Notes: a model not told the origin generated them from the letters alone. 23,012 nucleotides of DNA from Ascoidea tarda (nom. inval.) (GCA_030560485.1 JAKTTS010000238.1:1-23012), one strand, 5' to 3'; counted from the first letter of the stretch, positions 11,473-22,900 are shown. Made by a program: numbers and translations.

Positions 11473-11912
11473 ATCAACTCTTTAAGTATTTAAATGACAA
11501 AAACTTATATTAATATTGCTACAAATTTTTTGAACTAAAAACCATTGATGAACATCAGTCTTAATGATTTGAGTTGCATTAGCTCACAAAACTCAGACTT
11601 TAGTTTTAATAAAAAATATTATATCAAGAAGTTCTGCAATATTTATTACCATGAATCATCATATTCAATACAACAGATATGATATTAAAAAAATTAAAAA
11701 AAGAAAATATAAATAAAAAAAATATGAAATTAAATTATTTGCAAAAATTCTTAAAGACTCAGAAGCAAAAAAAGCAAATTTATTTTGGTTTTCAATATAT
11801 TTCTATTTTGTAAAAACGTTATGGATTTGAGTGGAGTATGGAGAAAATCATGAAATTTCATATTGGATCACCCATTATTTTAAAAGCCGATTGCATCGCA
11901 CATTGTCATATG

Positions 11913-12134
11913 TCATAGCAAAACTTTTGGCAGTAGGTTTTGTACTCCAGGTTTAATATTGAAGAAACTTATCAAATTGTTGATATGGACGTATCTAATT
12001 CTAGCAATTTTTAAAAACGCCCTCCAAAGTCCAAATATACTTGAGCGGCCGCCAGCTTGTTCTGAGATATAAATGGCAATGAAATGACTCGGCATCATAT
12101 ACGCTGTTATAGTTTCAACAATCAAAAATGACAA
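11913..12134 (-). other. 73-codon open run over a G+C bump, coding unproven
   Basis: The minus strand is open for about 75 codons and includes IYISEQAGGRSSIFGLWRAF. The plus strand over the same DNA also reads well in an interrupted frame (RFNIEETYQIVDMDVSNSS), so the strand cannot be decided. Stops are rarer wherever G+C is raised, as it is here, so the open length is weaker evidence than it looks. No hydrophobic helix, catalytic motif or known family is apparent. Confidence 0.15.
12045..12053. other. Nine-base all-G/C run
   Basis: GCGGCCGCC is nine consecutive G/C bases and contains the eight-base palindrome GCGGCCGC. In DNA with about one base in four G or C, this is expected far less than once in 23 kb. 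It contains three CpGs, which argues against heavy methylation-driven CpG loss. No adaptor or vector sequence is visible on either side. Confidence 0.5.
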
Positions 12135-15040
12135 GTGACAAAATTAAAAAAATTTTTGGGTGAGCGGCAAAATAAACAGTAAAATATAAAAAGCAAAAGT
12201 TATGAGAAAAATCCCTTTTCAAGTGAGAATTAAAAATTCTGTTGTTTCATATTAATTTGTCATAAAAATTGCTATTTTTGCATTGTTGATAACATCTTCT
12301 GTTACGACAAATTGAAAATGCAGCAAGTAGCTGCAAAAACTGAATTTAATAATGAGTTTAATCGTGATCTTTTGTATTTAAAAACAGCAAAAAGTCGTAC
12401 TAGTAATAAAAATTATTTTTCAAAAATAAACATAAATTGCATTCATAACCAAAAAAGTAACATTTGGCTCTTTGCTATGATCAGCGTGATTTTGAAATAA
12501 AATTTTTTTCAATAACTTTTTTCAATTTACTTATGTTATAAATGTAATTTGCATGAAATAGATTTTGGTGATGAAATTTTTGTTACAAATATAAATTAGT
12601 CATTATTACGACAAAGTTATTTTACAAAATGTAGTTTGGGGTGAAAGACCTTAAACATGCAAATTGGATTTAGATTGCGCTACCATAAAAATGGGAAAAT
12701 TCGAATAATTTCCCTTTAATTTCATTTACATAAATTGAAAAATTGAAAAATTTTTTTATTGTTTTGGCCAAAAAAATAACTTTGCATACTTAAGGGTTTT
12801 TTTTCATATTGATGATAAAAGAGTTGGAGTCTCAGAAAAAAATATCTTTATAACTTTTTAAAAGTGTTGTACACTATCTACTATATTTAATAAAAATTAA
12901 TTTTTAATATTTATCAAATTACCCGTGAATGAAAAATAACCAGTTTATATAATTTGAAAACCAAAAATTGTTAACACTAATATTTATGACAGGTAAGTTT
13001 CATTTTGTTATTGGTTTTTTTGATTTTCCCGTTGTTGGACATTGGAAATAATTTCATTCTAAAACTGGCAGCTGCATTTAAATGGAAAAAAAATTATCAG
13101 TTTCTGCTCAAAAATGCAAACTCGTATGTCATTTTTAATTACAGAAAACAAGTAGTGTTTAGCGAGTGACTTACTAAAGGTTGAATTGGCCTTTATAAAA
13201 TTTTGAATAAGATATTTTTCTATAAAAGTGGTTTGATAGTTTGGCCTAATAATCGATTAAACTTAGCACTATCAGCATGTAACTAACTTCAAACAATGAC
13301 AAATATATTAGTATGACAAATTATTTTCTAGAGACTTTGGTTCAGAAAATAATATCAAGCTGAGTTATTATACAAATGACTCAGCATAAAAAAATCACCA
13401 TTTAAAATTTTAATAAACTATAGTATTTGATTTTAATTGTTTTGATTGCTGTCCAGACTGCGTTGAAAAGCAAGAAAAATAAATTTTAAATAAAAGCAAC
13501 AACTTATCAAAATTTTGCATTTATAACCGGGATCCTTTGATCGCACTTGTTAAAGTTTTGAGTAATTCGTCTCTTTATTTTTAATTTTAATTTGACTGAT
13601 ATTAATTATCAACGTTTTGATAGGTTTTTCTTATCATTGATTTTTGAAAAAATTCTCCACTGATAGATGTGATGTTGATCGGTAAACGAGCATCCATCAC
13701 TCATTACAAGTTATTTTCATTATTTCATTACACTAGGAATAATTAAAAATAAATAATGTAACAACATCTATAACTTTATTTTAATTTTATTATTTGCCAA
13801 AAAAATATAAATAGTTTTTATTTACACCTATATTTTATTTTCTTGTTTCTTTTGTAGCTTTTAGAGTTTTTAATTAGTATCATCATCAGTAGAGTAGCTA
13901 TGGGACAATCAGCATATTTTTTTCATTACTTCCTAAGCTCAACAGATTGCATATCCATTTTTTTAACTTTAGCGAAACCTCTATTGACATATTATCAAAA
14001 TTTATTTTCTGATGAATATGAGTCTTTTTCATCACCTATTCAATTTTTTTTTCTGAAATATTTTTTTCAGTTGAAGCATTGTTTAGATTTTCTTGTTGTA
14101 TCTGGTCAACCGTGACTAATTTTCTAATTTTTAACTTAGTACCTAATTCATGCTATTCAATGTCTTTTAGAAAACATGGTTTTTGAGACTCTGTTTTCTA
14201 TTACTACTGATTATTCTGGTGTAATCACAAAAAAATGCTGTTTAAGTAATAAAGTTGAAACCAGTGTGGGTTTTTGGCCAGGAAGTGGTGAAAAAAAATT
14301 AAATGTAATAACATTTTATAATTACACCATTATTGTGTCTAACCAAATTAAAGATGTCTTTTGGAGTTTATTTAGTTGACTTTTTGGAACTCAGAAAATT
14401 TTTTTCGGAACTTTTGGCTTATAGGACAGCTGAAAATTGACTTCATATTATATTGAAAGAATATTAAAAAAAATGCTTTGCAAATGGTTGCAAAATCCGC
14501 CTTTTTAACATTGAACCAAATACATGAAAAACCCCAAAATCAACATAAATCATCAGTGGTGCTTAATCGTCGACAAGAATTTCACCTTTAAATTAGAAAT
14601 ATCTTTTGCCAAAAAATGTAGTTTTTGTCATCTCGGCATTGGTATCTTTTTTTAATCTACAAATTCACCCAACATTTTAACTTGAGGCTTTAATTATAAC
14701 ATTTATCATGACATGATAGGGCACATTATTTTCAATTGCCATTAGCTTTTTAAAACTACAGGCAAGATACTTTTTATTTTAGCAACTTTTTAATTTGTCG
14801 TGAAGGGTGCAGAGATCATATATATTTTGCGGCAGGAATATGAACATTTTTATTATCCTCTTTGTTTCACGAACAGTGCTTTAACAATTTTTTAAAAGAG
14901 ATAATGGGATGTTAAATCATGTCCGGTTTTGAACAATTTTTTTGATCAGCAGGGACTCTTTCTAAATTTTCTTGTCTTACATTTCGTTGTTGAAAAATTT
15001 TTTTGGTATCAAAAAAAATTGTTTGATGGAGAAAAGAATT

Positions 15041-15081
15041 AAGTGGGGTTATTGGTTGGGAATTTTTCAATATAGTTAACA
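15041..15081 (+). repeat. Dispersed repeat, copy B of a 14-base word
   Basis: AAGTGGGGTTATTG at 15041-15054 repeats the word at 4509-4522. TTTTTCAAT follows at 15063-15071 and then ATAGTTAACA, parallel to the other copy. Both copies lie on the same strand about 10.5 kb apart. Confidence 0.3.
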
Positions 15082-15896
15082 GATATAACCACAGCTTTTA
15101 AAATCATTTTATCTATAATGCTTTAGCGCTTGAGCCTCATGTCAGCGGATATAAATTAAACTGGCATTAGACTGCCAATTATATTTAAAGTAGCAGTAGT
15201 AGTGTTGAACTGAGAAATATCAGCATCGGTGCTATTATCACTATTTAACTCACTATCACAGCTTTTTTTATTTTCAACAAAAAATAATTTTATAGCTTTT
15301 TTAATTCATCAATTAACTGTGAAATATAGAAAAGTTGATAGAAACGAATTACTAATGACGAGTGCAGCAAAAAATCTAAACCCAAAAAACCCCTAGAAAT
15401 TATTCCAACGAATGAAATATAATTTTTTCATTTATTAGAAACGTCTGGAAATAAAACCCTATGTTGGCTTCTCTAATGGAAAAAAAAACCACTTTTAAAA
15501 AATGATTTGAATCATTTTGTAATGTATCATCATTGAAAGCATGGATATAATACACAAAAGATAAAATTATGACGACAGTAGTTTTCGAATTTCTAACAGC
15601 TTCAGATATACTTTAAATCAGCATTGCTTTAGAGTTATATTTTTGGCAAGACAGAATCATGTATTCCCAGCTTAAAATGTACGATTGAAATATTGGAGGC
15701 AATCATTATTTGCCAGAACGTACTGTCAATTTTGCAGGGGTTTTTTTATCAATTACAGCTTGGTGTTACCCGGGTAAAACAGTGAAGTAAAAAGTAATGA
15801 TTTTTTTGTCGCAGAAAAAAATGATGAAATTGTCGTACAATTTTTTAACACCACGAAAAATGAAAAAATGTTTTTTTGTCAAAAATAGGAACGGTA

Positions 15897-16529
15897 TCAT
15901 TGTTGTAGAGTTAGATGACGTTTAAACCAAAATGTGAGATTCCATCCAACAACCTGAAAACCTGCAAATTTTGCCTTGCCATCTGAAATGATCATGGCAT
16001 AACCTGCATTATTAAAACTCAGTACCTCACGAGAGTCAAATTTACTAGAATTAAGCTTTTGCTGTGATTGAATTTCCATTATTGTTTTAGTCCCATCAAT
16101 GACACAAATTTAATATTTTTTAACGACACTAATAAGCACAGAGTCATTGATTGGTTTTTTGGAAATACCTTGAGTGTTTTTTTTGAAGTATGGACATAGC
16201 TAGTATTTTGTTTTAATGTAAAAGATGATAAAACCATATTTGCTTTGTGAATGACCTGTTGTAAGGTAAGGCTTTCAGGAAAAAAAAATAATAAACAGTT
16301 ATAACCTTAAAAACAAAGAAATACCAACTCGGTTTTTCAAATGGGAAATATTGGTGATAAATTTTAATATCAATTTATATAAATCACAATTGATGAAAAC
16401 CAAAATTATTTTAGAGATATCAAAAATGAATTTAACATTTTTCAAATAAGGAATGTTTATCTGGTGATCATCAGTGATAAAGGCAGTGTAGGACCCAGAC
16501 CCGTTTTTGATTGCTGTTGAACCACCCAA
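15897..16529 (-). other. Two same-frame open runs, coding unproven
   Basis: Minus-strand runs 16299-16529 (76 codons) and 15897-16079 (61 codons) lie in the same frame, with an interrupted stretch between. The first begins GGSTAIKNGSGSYTAFITDD and then turns hydrophobic. The second contains NNAGYAMIISDGKAKFAGFQ, then a segment rich in W and F. The glycine and alternating hydrophobic pattern resembles beta-sheet proteins in general, with no specific family recognised. Two long runs sharing a frame are somewhat better than either alone, yet still not beyond chance. It is the best coding candidate in the middle of the window. Confidence 0.2.
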
Positions 16530-16899
16530 AAATTAAAAACCAAAAAAATTTAATTGGTAAAATCATTTTTAAAAGTCAGAGTTAACAGCGAGCTCATTTT
16601 TTCACGCGGATCAAAACCAAAAATTTTTTCTTCACACGCTGCATTTTTGTAATGGTTGTCACATCAGATATCGGATGAAAAAATAAATAGTTAAATACAT
16701 TAGAAATGGGATTTCTTATCAATCGATGCCAAATTAATTTCATTCATTTTTATTGTTTTACAAATTGAAACTGAATGAAAATATTTCCATAAAATCTCAG
16801 TATAAATTTTTTCAGAAAATCAAAAACCAGGTTTTTTTTTTCGCATAAACTTAACAATGACCGCCGTTTCTAAGATCCCCAGTTGAAAAAATATTTTTC

Positions 16900-18900
16900 C
16901 ATTTTGTTATAATTATTTTTAACAATGACTTCGGCATTTGTAAATTCTTCAACAAGTTTCCCCCTTGAATATTTTGTTCAATTAGTCAACAAATATTTAA
17001 AACCCGCATTTTATTTAATGTTTCTGACATATCTAATATTTTCCATTATTAAGATTGGTTTTGCCAACCACTGAAGAAGCCGCAAATCATTAGATGGGCC
17101 TTCGGGCTGAGTGATCACGGTATTAATTGTTTTATTTTTTAGTCGTTTAATTCATGGTAAATCACTGAATTAAAAACGTTTGGACAGTTATTCGATGGGG
17201 TTTTATATATGATCTGACCAGGAAAATCTCCAAATTTCACTGGGCAAAATAAGGAAAATATCAAAGTAGTACTTCAAACTGGTTATCATTCAAACTACAT
17301 CAAATTTTTCATTATAGTCATGAAAAACGATTTTTAAAAACTATGCTTTCATAAACGTGTCAAACAATGTGAAAAATCATGCAGGAAAAAAATTTTGGGG
17401 TTTTTTTTAGTGTGTAGTTAATAGATATCAGACGAATAGGCACTAACGGTAAAAAATAAATTGGCACTAAGCCATTTGTTGAAGAATGGCCATTTGTATT
17501 TATTTTGATATTTCGATTTTATGATCACTTCCAAAAAATTTTATTAAATTTTTACAATTCAAAAAAAAGATTGAAATCATCAACAAATGTCAACATCATA
17601 CAAAGCAAAAAATTAAAAATCTAACCAAAATACTAGTTTGAGCAACAAAAAAATCATCATATCAAAAAAATAATAGTTGCAAAAATTAGTTAATCAATAA
17701 TAAAGATAATAGAAATGAAATCAGAAACTTTAATAAATGATTAAAAATCAAAGTAATACAAATATAATTGCACTTAAACAAAATATCAATAAATGTTTCG
17801 TACATTTTTAACAACAAACAATTAAAACCATTTACTAGCTAATTAATAAAGCAATCATATTCATTTTTGCAACTAATAAAAAAATAATTTACTTCTAAAG
17901 AGGTAAAAAAATACAAAATGAAACCAGCCAAAATTCCAATGAATTGAGTATCATAAGTTATTTACAATTTTTGAAAGTAGAAAGAAATTGTGATAACGTT
18001 CAAACAATGCGAACCAAACCACTTTAATCCATCCCATGTTTAGTGACATGATTCAAATAGGTGCACCTAACCGAAAACAATTTTCATGATTAAACTTATC
18101 CCATCAAAAAAAAATGTTTATTTATAGCTCAAATGATGAGAGGCAACAACAATAAATTTAAAAATGAAACTGATTGAAATAGAAAATAATAAAAACTAAT
18201 AAAACAAGAAATTAAAAAAATAGCATATATCATTAAAGTATTAGATTGATAACCATTGAATTCAAATAAATTTATACTGCTTGTTCAATTTGTAGCTCTT
18301 CAATATCAAAATTAGTGAAAATAGTAATAAATGAATTTATAGATCTTCAACTCTTCCTTCAAAGCTTTTTGAAATGAGTTAATTAGTGGCAAATATCTGT
18401 TTACATTTTTGAACTTGATATGTTTGCATGAAACGAATGGTCAAAAAAATAATATTTGATTTTGATATGTTTGTGTTATAAATGTTCTGTTTTAATACTG
18501 AATAATCTGAATAGTGATTATTCATCTCCATAAAACATGATATTAGTTTTAATAAAATAGATGTTTCCCAACACATTCCAGAATTACAATTGGTATTTCA
18601 ATAAGAAGGTCATTACATTACGTTTATTTTCATATAATGATAATGCCGGTCAAGGTTTTTTTATTCAGCCTCAGCTAATAAAATTGTTTTAAATTATTTG
18701 GAACTGCCAAATTAAGAAGCATAGGTATTTAGATTTGCGCAAAAAACAAGATGACAAAGAACTGTACAAAATGAATAAAGTTGAATATTATTGTTTTTAA
18801 TTATAACATCTGGGTTTTTATGGCAAACATTAAATTTGCATAAAGTTCATTGTTGAACAGATTGACCAAGACCTAACAGTGAACTGTTTTATTTATACCA
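16900..18900. other. Blank A+T-rich stretch
   Basis: I see nothing beyond A and T runs. The 65-codon minus-strand run at 18379-18576 is composed of F, I, N, Y and K as random A+T-rich DNA would give. Two GGGGTT hexamers lie at 17197 and 17397. No RNA gene, repeat array or mobile-element end is visible. Confidence 0.6.
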
Positions 18901-18916
18901 AATGCCTAAAGTCTTT

Positions 18917-19400
18917 TCACGCCCCTTTGAAATGAATAGCATTTGTTGTAAATAAATATTTTAACATCAAACAAAATTCAAAGGTAATACTAAATCGAAC
19001 TGTATGTGCTACAAACAGTAAACAACCAACTCTTGAGTTGTAGTTTGAACGTACACCTTCGGCTAAAAATCTATTTGTTCTTTTGACCCCATTAAATATA
19101 TTCAGTAAAGATCTTGCAATTATATTTTTGTTTTCAAATCTCATAATTTTTTTCACTCCATTATTAAAAGTAATTGAAAAAAAATTTGACAACTTTTATT
19201 GCTTTTCTGATCGTGTTACTAAAAAATAAATCGAAATATCTAAGATCTTTACTGATAAATCCGTTTGAAGGGATCAGTGTTTTATGAATAGTGATCTTCA
19301 TTTTCATAGCTGAAAAAAAACTATCAACAACATAGATCACTAAACACCAAATGTATTTATTAAACAAGCTTAATAAAAAAATAAAATAAAAAATAGGCAA
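18917..19400 (-). other. Two overlapping open runs, coding unproven
   Basis: Minus-strand runs of 78 codons (19164-19400) and 91 codons (18917-19192) follow each other in different frames. The first includes MKITIHKTLIPSNGFISKDL, the second RSLLNIFNGVKRTNRFLAEG and a later hydrophobic stretch. The 91-codon run is among the longest in the window, but about one run of that size is expected by chance. There is no family likeness that I recognise, and an upstream promoter or splice site is not evident. Confidence 0.15.
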
Positions 19401-20210
19401 ATCTCATGAAAATATTGGTGATAGTTTTGAAAAAAATGTAAAGTCCCCTTTTTAGTTTATGTTAGCCAGGTTACCATTTCAAACAATATTTCGTCTGAAT
19501 GAAACATTTTTTAAAAAAAATAAAAATAAACATTATGCACAATAGGTCAATTAAACTCTGCATCCATTAAATCTATTTGCGCAGTTAGCAACTGAAAAAC
19601 TAAAACGCCTGCAAAACAAACGAAAAAATGTCAATGTTTCTCACACTGACTTTTACATCACCATAATTTTACTGTTAACTGAATTAAAATTTTTTCAGTA
19701 ATTATAAAACATGCTCACTTTTCCAGTAGGCAGGTGGCTTCACGCAAAAATCCATTGTCAATTTATAATCTGCTCAATATTTAAAAGGTATGGCGAACAT
19801 CAAAGAAGCGAATAATGTTCAGTACGATTATTTTTTTAAAACATAAGTGGGTAACCTGGGCCGTTTCAAAAGTTTGAAAAATTTGCCTAAAATGTCAGCA
19901 GAGTCACACATTCTATTTGTGCTCAAAATAAATCAAAATTTCATTCTCCTTTTTCCGTGATAAAAATTACACAATCGGCGTTGTTACCAACAGTTTCGTA
20001 TTTCGGATGACATTAGTATTTACGCTATTTGCCCAATCAATGAAAAACTCATTTTGATTTTTTGATAATAAATTCAGTTGTTAACATTCATTATTGCGTA
20101 CAAAACCGTCTATTAGATTCAAATAAAATTTCGGTAATATCTGATATTTGAAGTTCTCAGTGAAACAAAAAATTGTGAAAAAACAATTTATAGATAGCAC
20201 GCATAAAATG

Positions 20211-20223
20211 CTTGAACGGTGGA
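20211..20223 (+). repeat. 13-base word shared with 5276
   Basis: CTTGAACGGTGGA repeats the word at 5276-5288. In the plus-strand frame it reads LERWTIIFADLARLIFDLKI. A LERW-x-x-F-like segment followed by leucines is familiar from the region before the reverse transcriptase in several LINE families, from memory of those proteins. With no catalytic YxDD motif seen nearby, this is only a lead. Confidence 0.2.
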
Positions 20224-20265
20224 CAATTATTTTTGCTGATTTGGCTCGATTGATTTTTGACTTGA

Positions 20266-20454
20266 AAATATGTCAAAAACAACAGATACCGAGTTGAATC
20301 GGGTATCTTCACCACTTTTGGTACAGCCATTAGTCAGTTTAAGATTGCTATGTTTGTCATCTGCAGAAACTCATTCTTTAAAATTGGAACAATGTTTTTA
20401 GTAATTCTGATATCCAGAATAATTTTTAAAAAAAGCGGCAAAAATGTAATTTAT
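20266..20454 (+). other. 63-codon open run, coding unproven
   Basis: The run contains RYRVESGIFTTFGTAISQFK, then a hydrophobic stretch (MFLVILI) and a basic end. It has no ATG until past the middle. Together with the plus-strand runs at 20577-20768 and 20913-21104 it makes this kilobase the most plus-strand-like part of the right half. I know no family that fits. The hydrophobic stretch could be a short membrane segment if this were ever protein. Confidence 0.17.
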
Positions 20455-20731
20455 TAGCAATATTAATCTGACTAACGGCTGATAATAATCTGATTAAATT
20501 TATTCCGTTTAAAAAATCTAAAAAGAAAAACTTTAAGAGAGAGATTTCACTGTATGAAATATTTTTAATAATTTCATTGAAAAACACTGTGAAGTACAAA
20601 AGCAATTTCGTTGCTCTAACAGTAACAAAAGCACAAAAGTTTAATATCTGTTTTGAAATGCTTTCGTTGTTTATCATCAATAAATCAATACATATGACAC
20701 CCAAAACAAAAACATTTTGGACGGCTTTCAT
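20426..20731 (-). other. 101-codon open run, probable chance or antisense run
   Basis: This is the longest clean run in the window, on the minus strand, and opens with an ATG-free region of mixed hydrophobic text (VFVLGVICIDLLMINNES). A plus-strand run covers 20577-20768 over the same bases (KYKSNFVALTVTKAQKFNIC), so at most one can be real. Its composition (L, I, F, N, S) is what A+T-rich DNA gives. I list it because of its length and because no better gene exists here. Confidence 0.12.
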
Positions 20732-20912
20732 TGTATTTCAAAAAGTTTTTATCAATTTGGAATGTTAATTTTTCTAGAAGCAGACTTGTCATTTAAAAAA
20801 TAATTATGGAAAATTTAATAAAAATATGATTTACAATTATTAAAGTCAACGATCATTTGCATGAAGATTCACTCAGATTCCATATTTTTATTCGAAACAA
20901 ACCCGATTTAAG

Positions 20913-21104
20913 ATGAACGTAAAATGTAAAAAAACCAAAAAGAATTTTTTTGTTATCTCAAAAGCCAGTGGTCATAGTTTTGTATATTTGATCATTTGTA
21001 AAACACATGACCAAACTATTGTTTGTAAAAAAATACGGCTTTTTAAAAATTGTGAGCATTTCAAGAGTTTGGATCGTGACGTCATAAATAGATTAAAAAA
21101 ATAG
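20913..21104 (+). other. 63-codon ATG-started open run, coding unproven
   Basis: The run starts with ATG and reads as a small basic peptide of 63 residues with five cysteines, including KASGHSFVYLIICKTHDQ and later FKNCEHFKSLDRDVINRLKK. It lies in the same frame as the plus-strand run at 20577-20768. Its lysine and cysteine spacing suggests no zinc-finger pattern I can name. A small real gene is possible but unsupported by any signal around it. Confidence 0.17.
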
Positions 21105-21399
21105 AGCAATTGAAAATTTTGAATTGTCATGCATTTTAATGATTTGTTTATTTCAATTACTAAAACCAGTTAAATCAACACGGGCGACTTTATCACCTTT
21201 GAATTTTTAATTTTCATTTTTATTGTGATTTTTTGTAAGATCAAAACATTTCATCTCTAACTTTTACTGAAACCCAGGATTTTTTAAAATTCATAAAAAT
21301 TTTCATTTAAATCAAATTTGAGTTGCTTTCTGTGAGTCATGATCAAGCTTGATACGCAGTTTCAAGATATTAATCAATCAAAACCGAAATACAACTCAA

Positions 21400-22900
21400 A
21401 ACACTATATCATGAATAGCATGGAAAGAAGAAACGATCCATAACCTGTTATTACTTCAGCAAAACAAATGACTGGCTTCTCTTTTGCAATTGTATGTTCT
21501 TCATCATCAATTTTAAAATTATACTTTTCCGATCTCTATCAGTAAATTGATGTAATTTATCTAGCTGCATTAAAAATATACTTGACGTTTCTCATCTCTG
21601 ACTGGTCTGATTAACTATCAACATCAAAAGTGGCAATAAAACCAGTTCTAATTTTTTTGATGAGGGTTCTAACGTTGAAAAACCAAAATAATGAAAATTG
21701 TTATTGGTCACATTAATTGTTGCAGAAGAATTAGCCCCAAAATCGAGGTGTTCGAAGTCGTTATGAAAAAAAACGTTATATTTGCTACTTAGTTATTTGT
21801 GAGTGGTTTCAGAAACAGAATACGCAGATTTATTCAACAATTTATTATATTTGTCTTGAGATTTGTCATCAATTGATCCTCTAGAAATATTTTTTTTACT
21901 TTTATTCTTCGAAAACAGAAATTAATAAACTGATATTTTTAGTTTGCGCAATCAACTTTTTTTCAAAAAAATCCACAGACATTATCTCCATTATTATCAG
22001 GGTCTCTATACAATTTTTTATGTCTGATGTTTATAGAAGTTAAGGTCGTCACTTTCATTATCATTTATCAATAATTTTAACATTTGAAAAAATGTTGGCG
22101 ACTTAAAACTTTTAAAAAATTTTCTTATTGATTTGATCATTATTAAAAAAGTTACCTCATTTTTAGTGTCTAAATCATCTATGGTTAGAAACGACCCTGA
22201 TACAATTTTTGAGACTCAGCAAATGAAACATCACTATTAGAGAGGAAAAATGAGCATTGATTGTAATGATGCCCTTTGCTTTCACTCTTTGACTTTTTGT
22301 AATTCGTCAAAACAAGCAACAGATAATAATTATTTGAAGTAAATTTAATATTTTTTATGAAAATCAATAATTTCTAGATAATGACTGACTTCCGTGTTAA
22401 TAGTAGCACATAAAGTTACAAATGATAAGAATCTAGTAAAGTTAAGAAAACATTGAGTGAAGATAAACATCTGGTTTCAAAAAATTTGTTTTTGCCATCA
22501 ATATCTTTGATGTGAGATACAAAATGCCTTTGTAAACTCAGTCCGCCAAACTAAGCAAAAATATTAAAATTCAATGTTACACCAGGTTCAAACAGAAAAT
22601 CATCAGAATCATTATCATAGTAATTAAAAAATCTATCGGTAAACGTGGGGTTAGGGAAAGTAACGAGTGAAGATGCAACTCTGATAAAACAAGATTTATG
22701 ATTTTGACAATGAGAATTTGAGAAATATCCCAAAAAAATTGTTGTTAGCGGCAAGGAATAGTTTAGCAGCAATCAATTTTTTCAAAAATAAACAGCGATT
22801 CCCTTTTTCTCACATTTTTTTGAGATGAAATTTGAACAAACTGATGTTGATTTGAATGGTTCAAGAAAAAGATGAACGTCAGCGGTAAAATCTAATATCA
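21400..22900 (-). other. Cluster of protein-like minus-strand runs
   Basis: This is the densest group of protein-like text in the window. Separate runs are 22551-22772 (SSLVTFPNPTFTDRFFNYYD, then SDDFLFEPGVTLNF), 22185-22367 (SNSDVSFAESQKLYQG), 22021-22215 (FLTIDDLDTKNEVTF), 21595-21792 (FEHLDFGANSSATINVTNNN) and about 21400-21530 (KYNFKIDDEEHTIAKEKPVI, then a hydrophobic stretch). 22551-22772 and 22185-22367 share a frame, the others differ. N-x-T/S sites and a late hydrophobic stretch would suit a membrane or secreted protein, but that is inference. I recognise no family. If real, this is an old, broken gene rather than a working one. Confidence 0.25.
22647..22657 (+). repeat. Short telomere-like word
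   Basis: GGGGTTAGGG at 22647-22656 resembles two telomere-type units side by side. There is no further tandem copy, so it is not a telomere or an interstitial telomeric array. It is one of the 16 GGGGTT/AACCCC hexamers in the window. Confidence 0.25.

Larger units (their letters stand above)
11480..13850. other. Largely blank stretch with one G+C bump
   Basis: I see no gene. Apart from 11880-12135 the stretch is plain A+T-rich DNA. Plus 12312-12500 is a 62-codon run (QQVAAKTEFNNEFNRDLLYL) that reads tidily but has no ATG at its first codon (an in-frame ATG follows two codons on) and no family likeness. Nothing in 12500-13850 suggests a gene, RNA or mobile-element end. Confidence 0.5.
13860..16900. 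other. No callable gene; minus strand reads best
   Basis: No gene can be called. On the minus strand several runs look protein-like: about 13905-14110 (IQQENLNNASTEKN), about 14730-14990 (DNKNVHIPAAKYI and RQENLERVPADQKN), about 15010-15300 (SELNSDNSTDADISQFNTTT), about 15700-15890 and 15897-16529. They fall in several frames. The plus strand also gives runs at 13900-14115 and 14176-14379, so strand choice rests on codon look alone. If real this would be a decayed minus-strand gene or gene group of up to about 2.7 kb. I recognise no family. Confidence 0.35.

Noticed and set aside
13900-14379. Plus-strand gene at 13900-14379
   Set aside because: The two plus-strand runs are rich in F, L, S and Y, and the minus strand over the same DNA gives more balanced text. 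Neither is strong enough to call.
3147-22657. Telomere or chromosome-end sequence
   Set aside because: GGGGTT and TTAGGG-like words are single and scattered in both orientations, and no tandem array exists.
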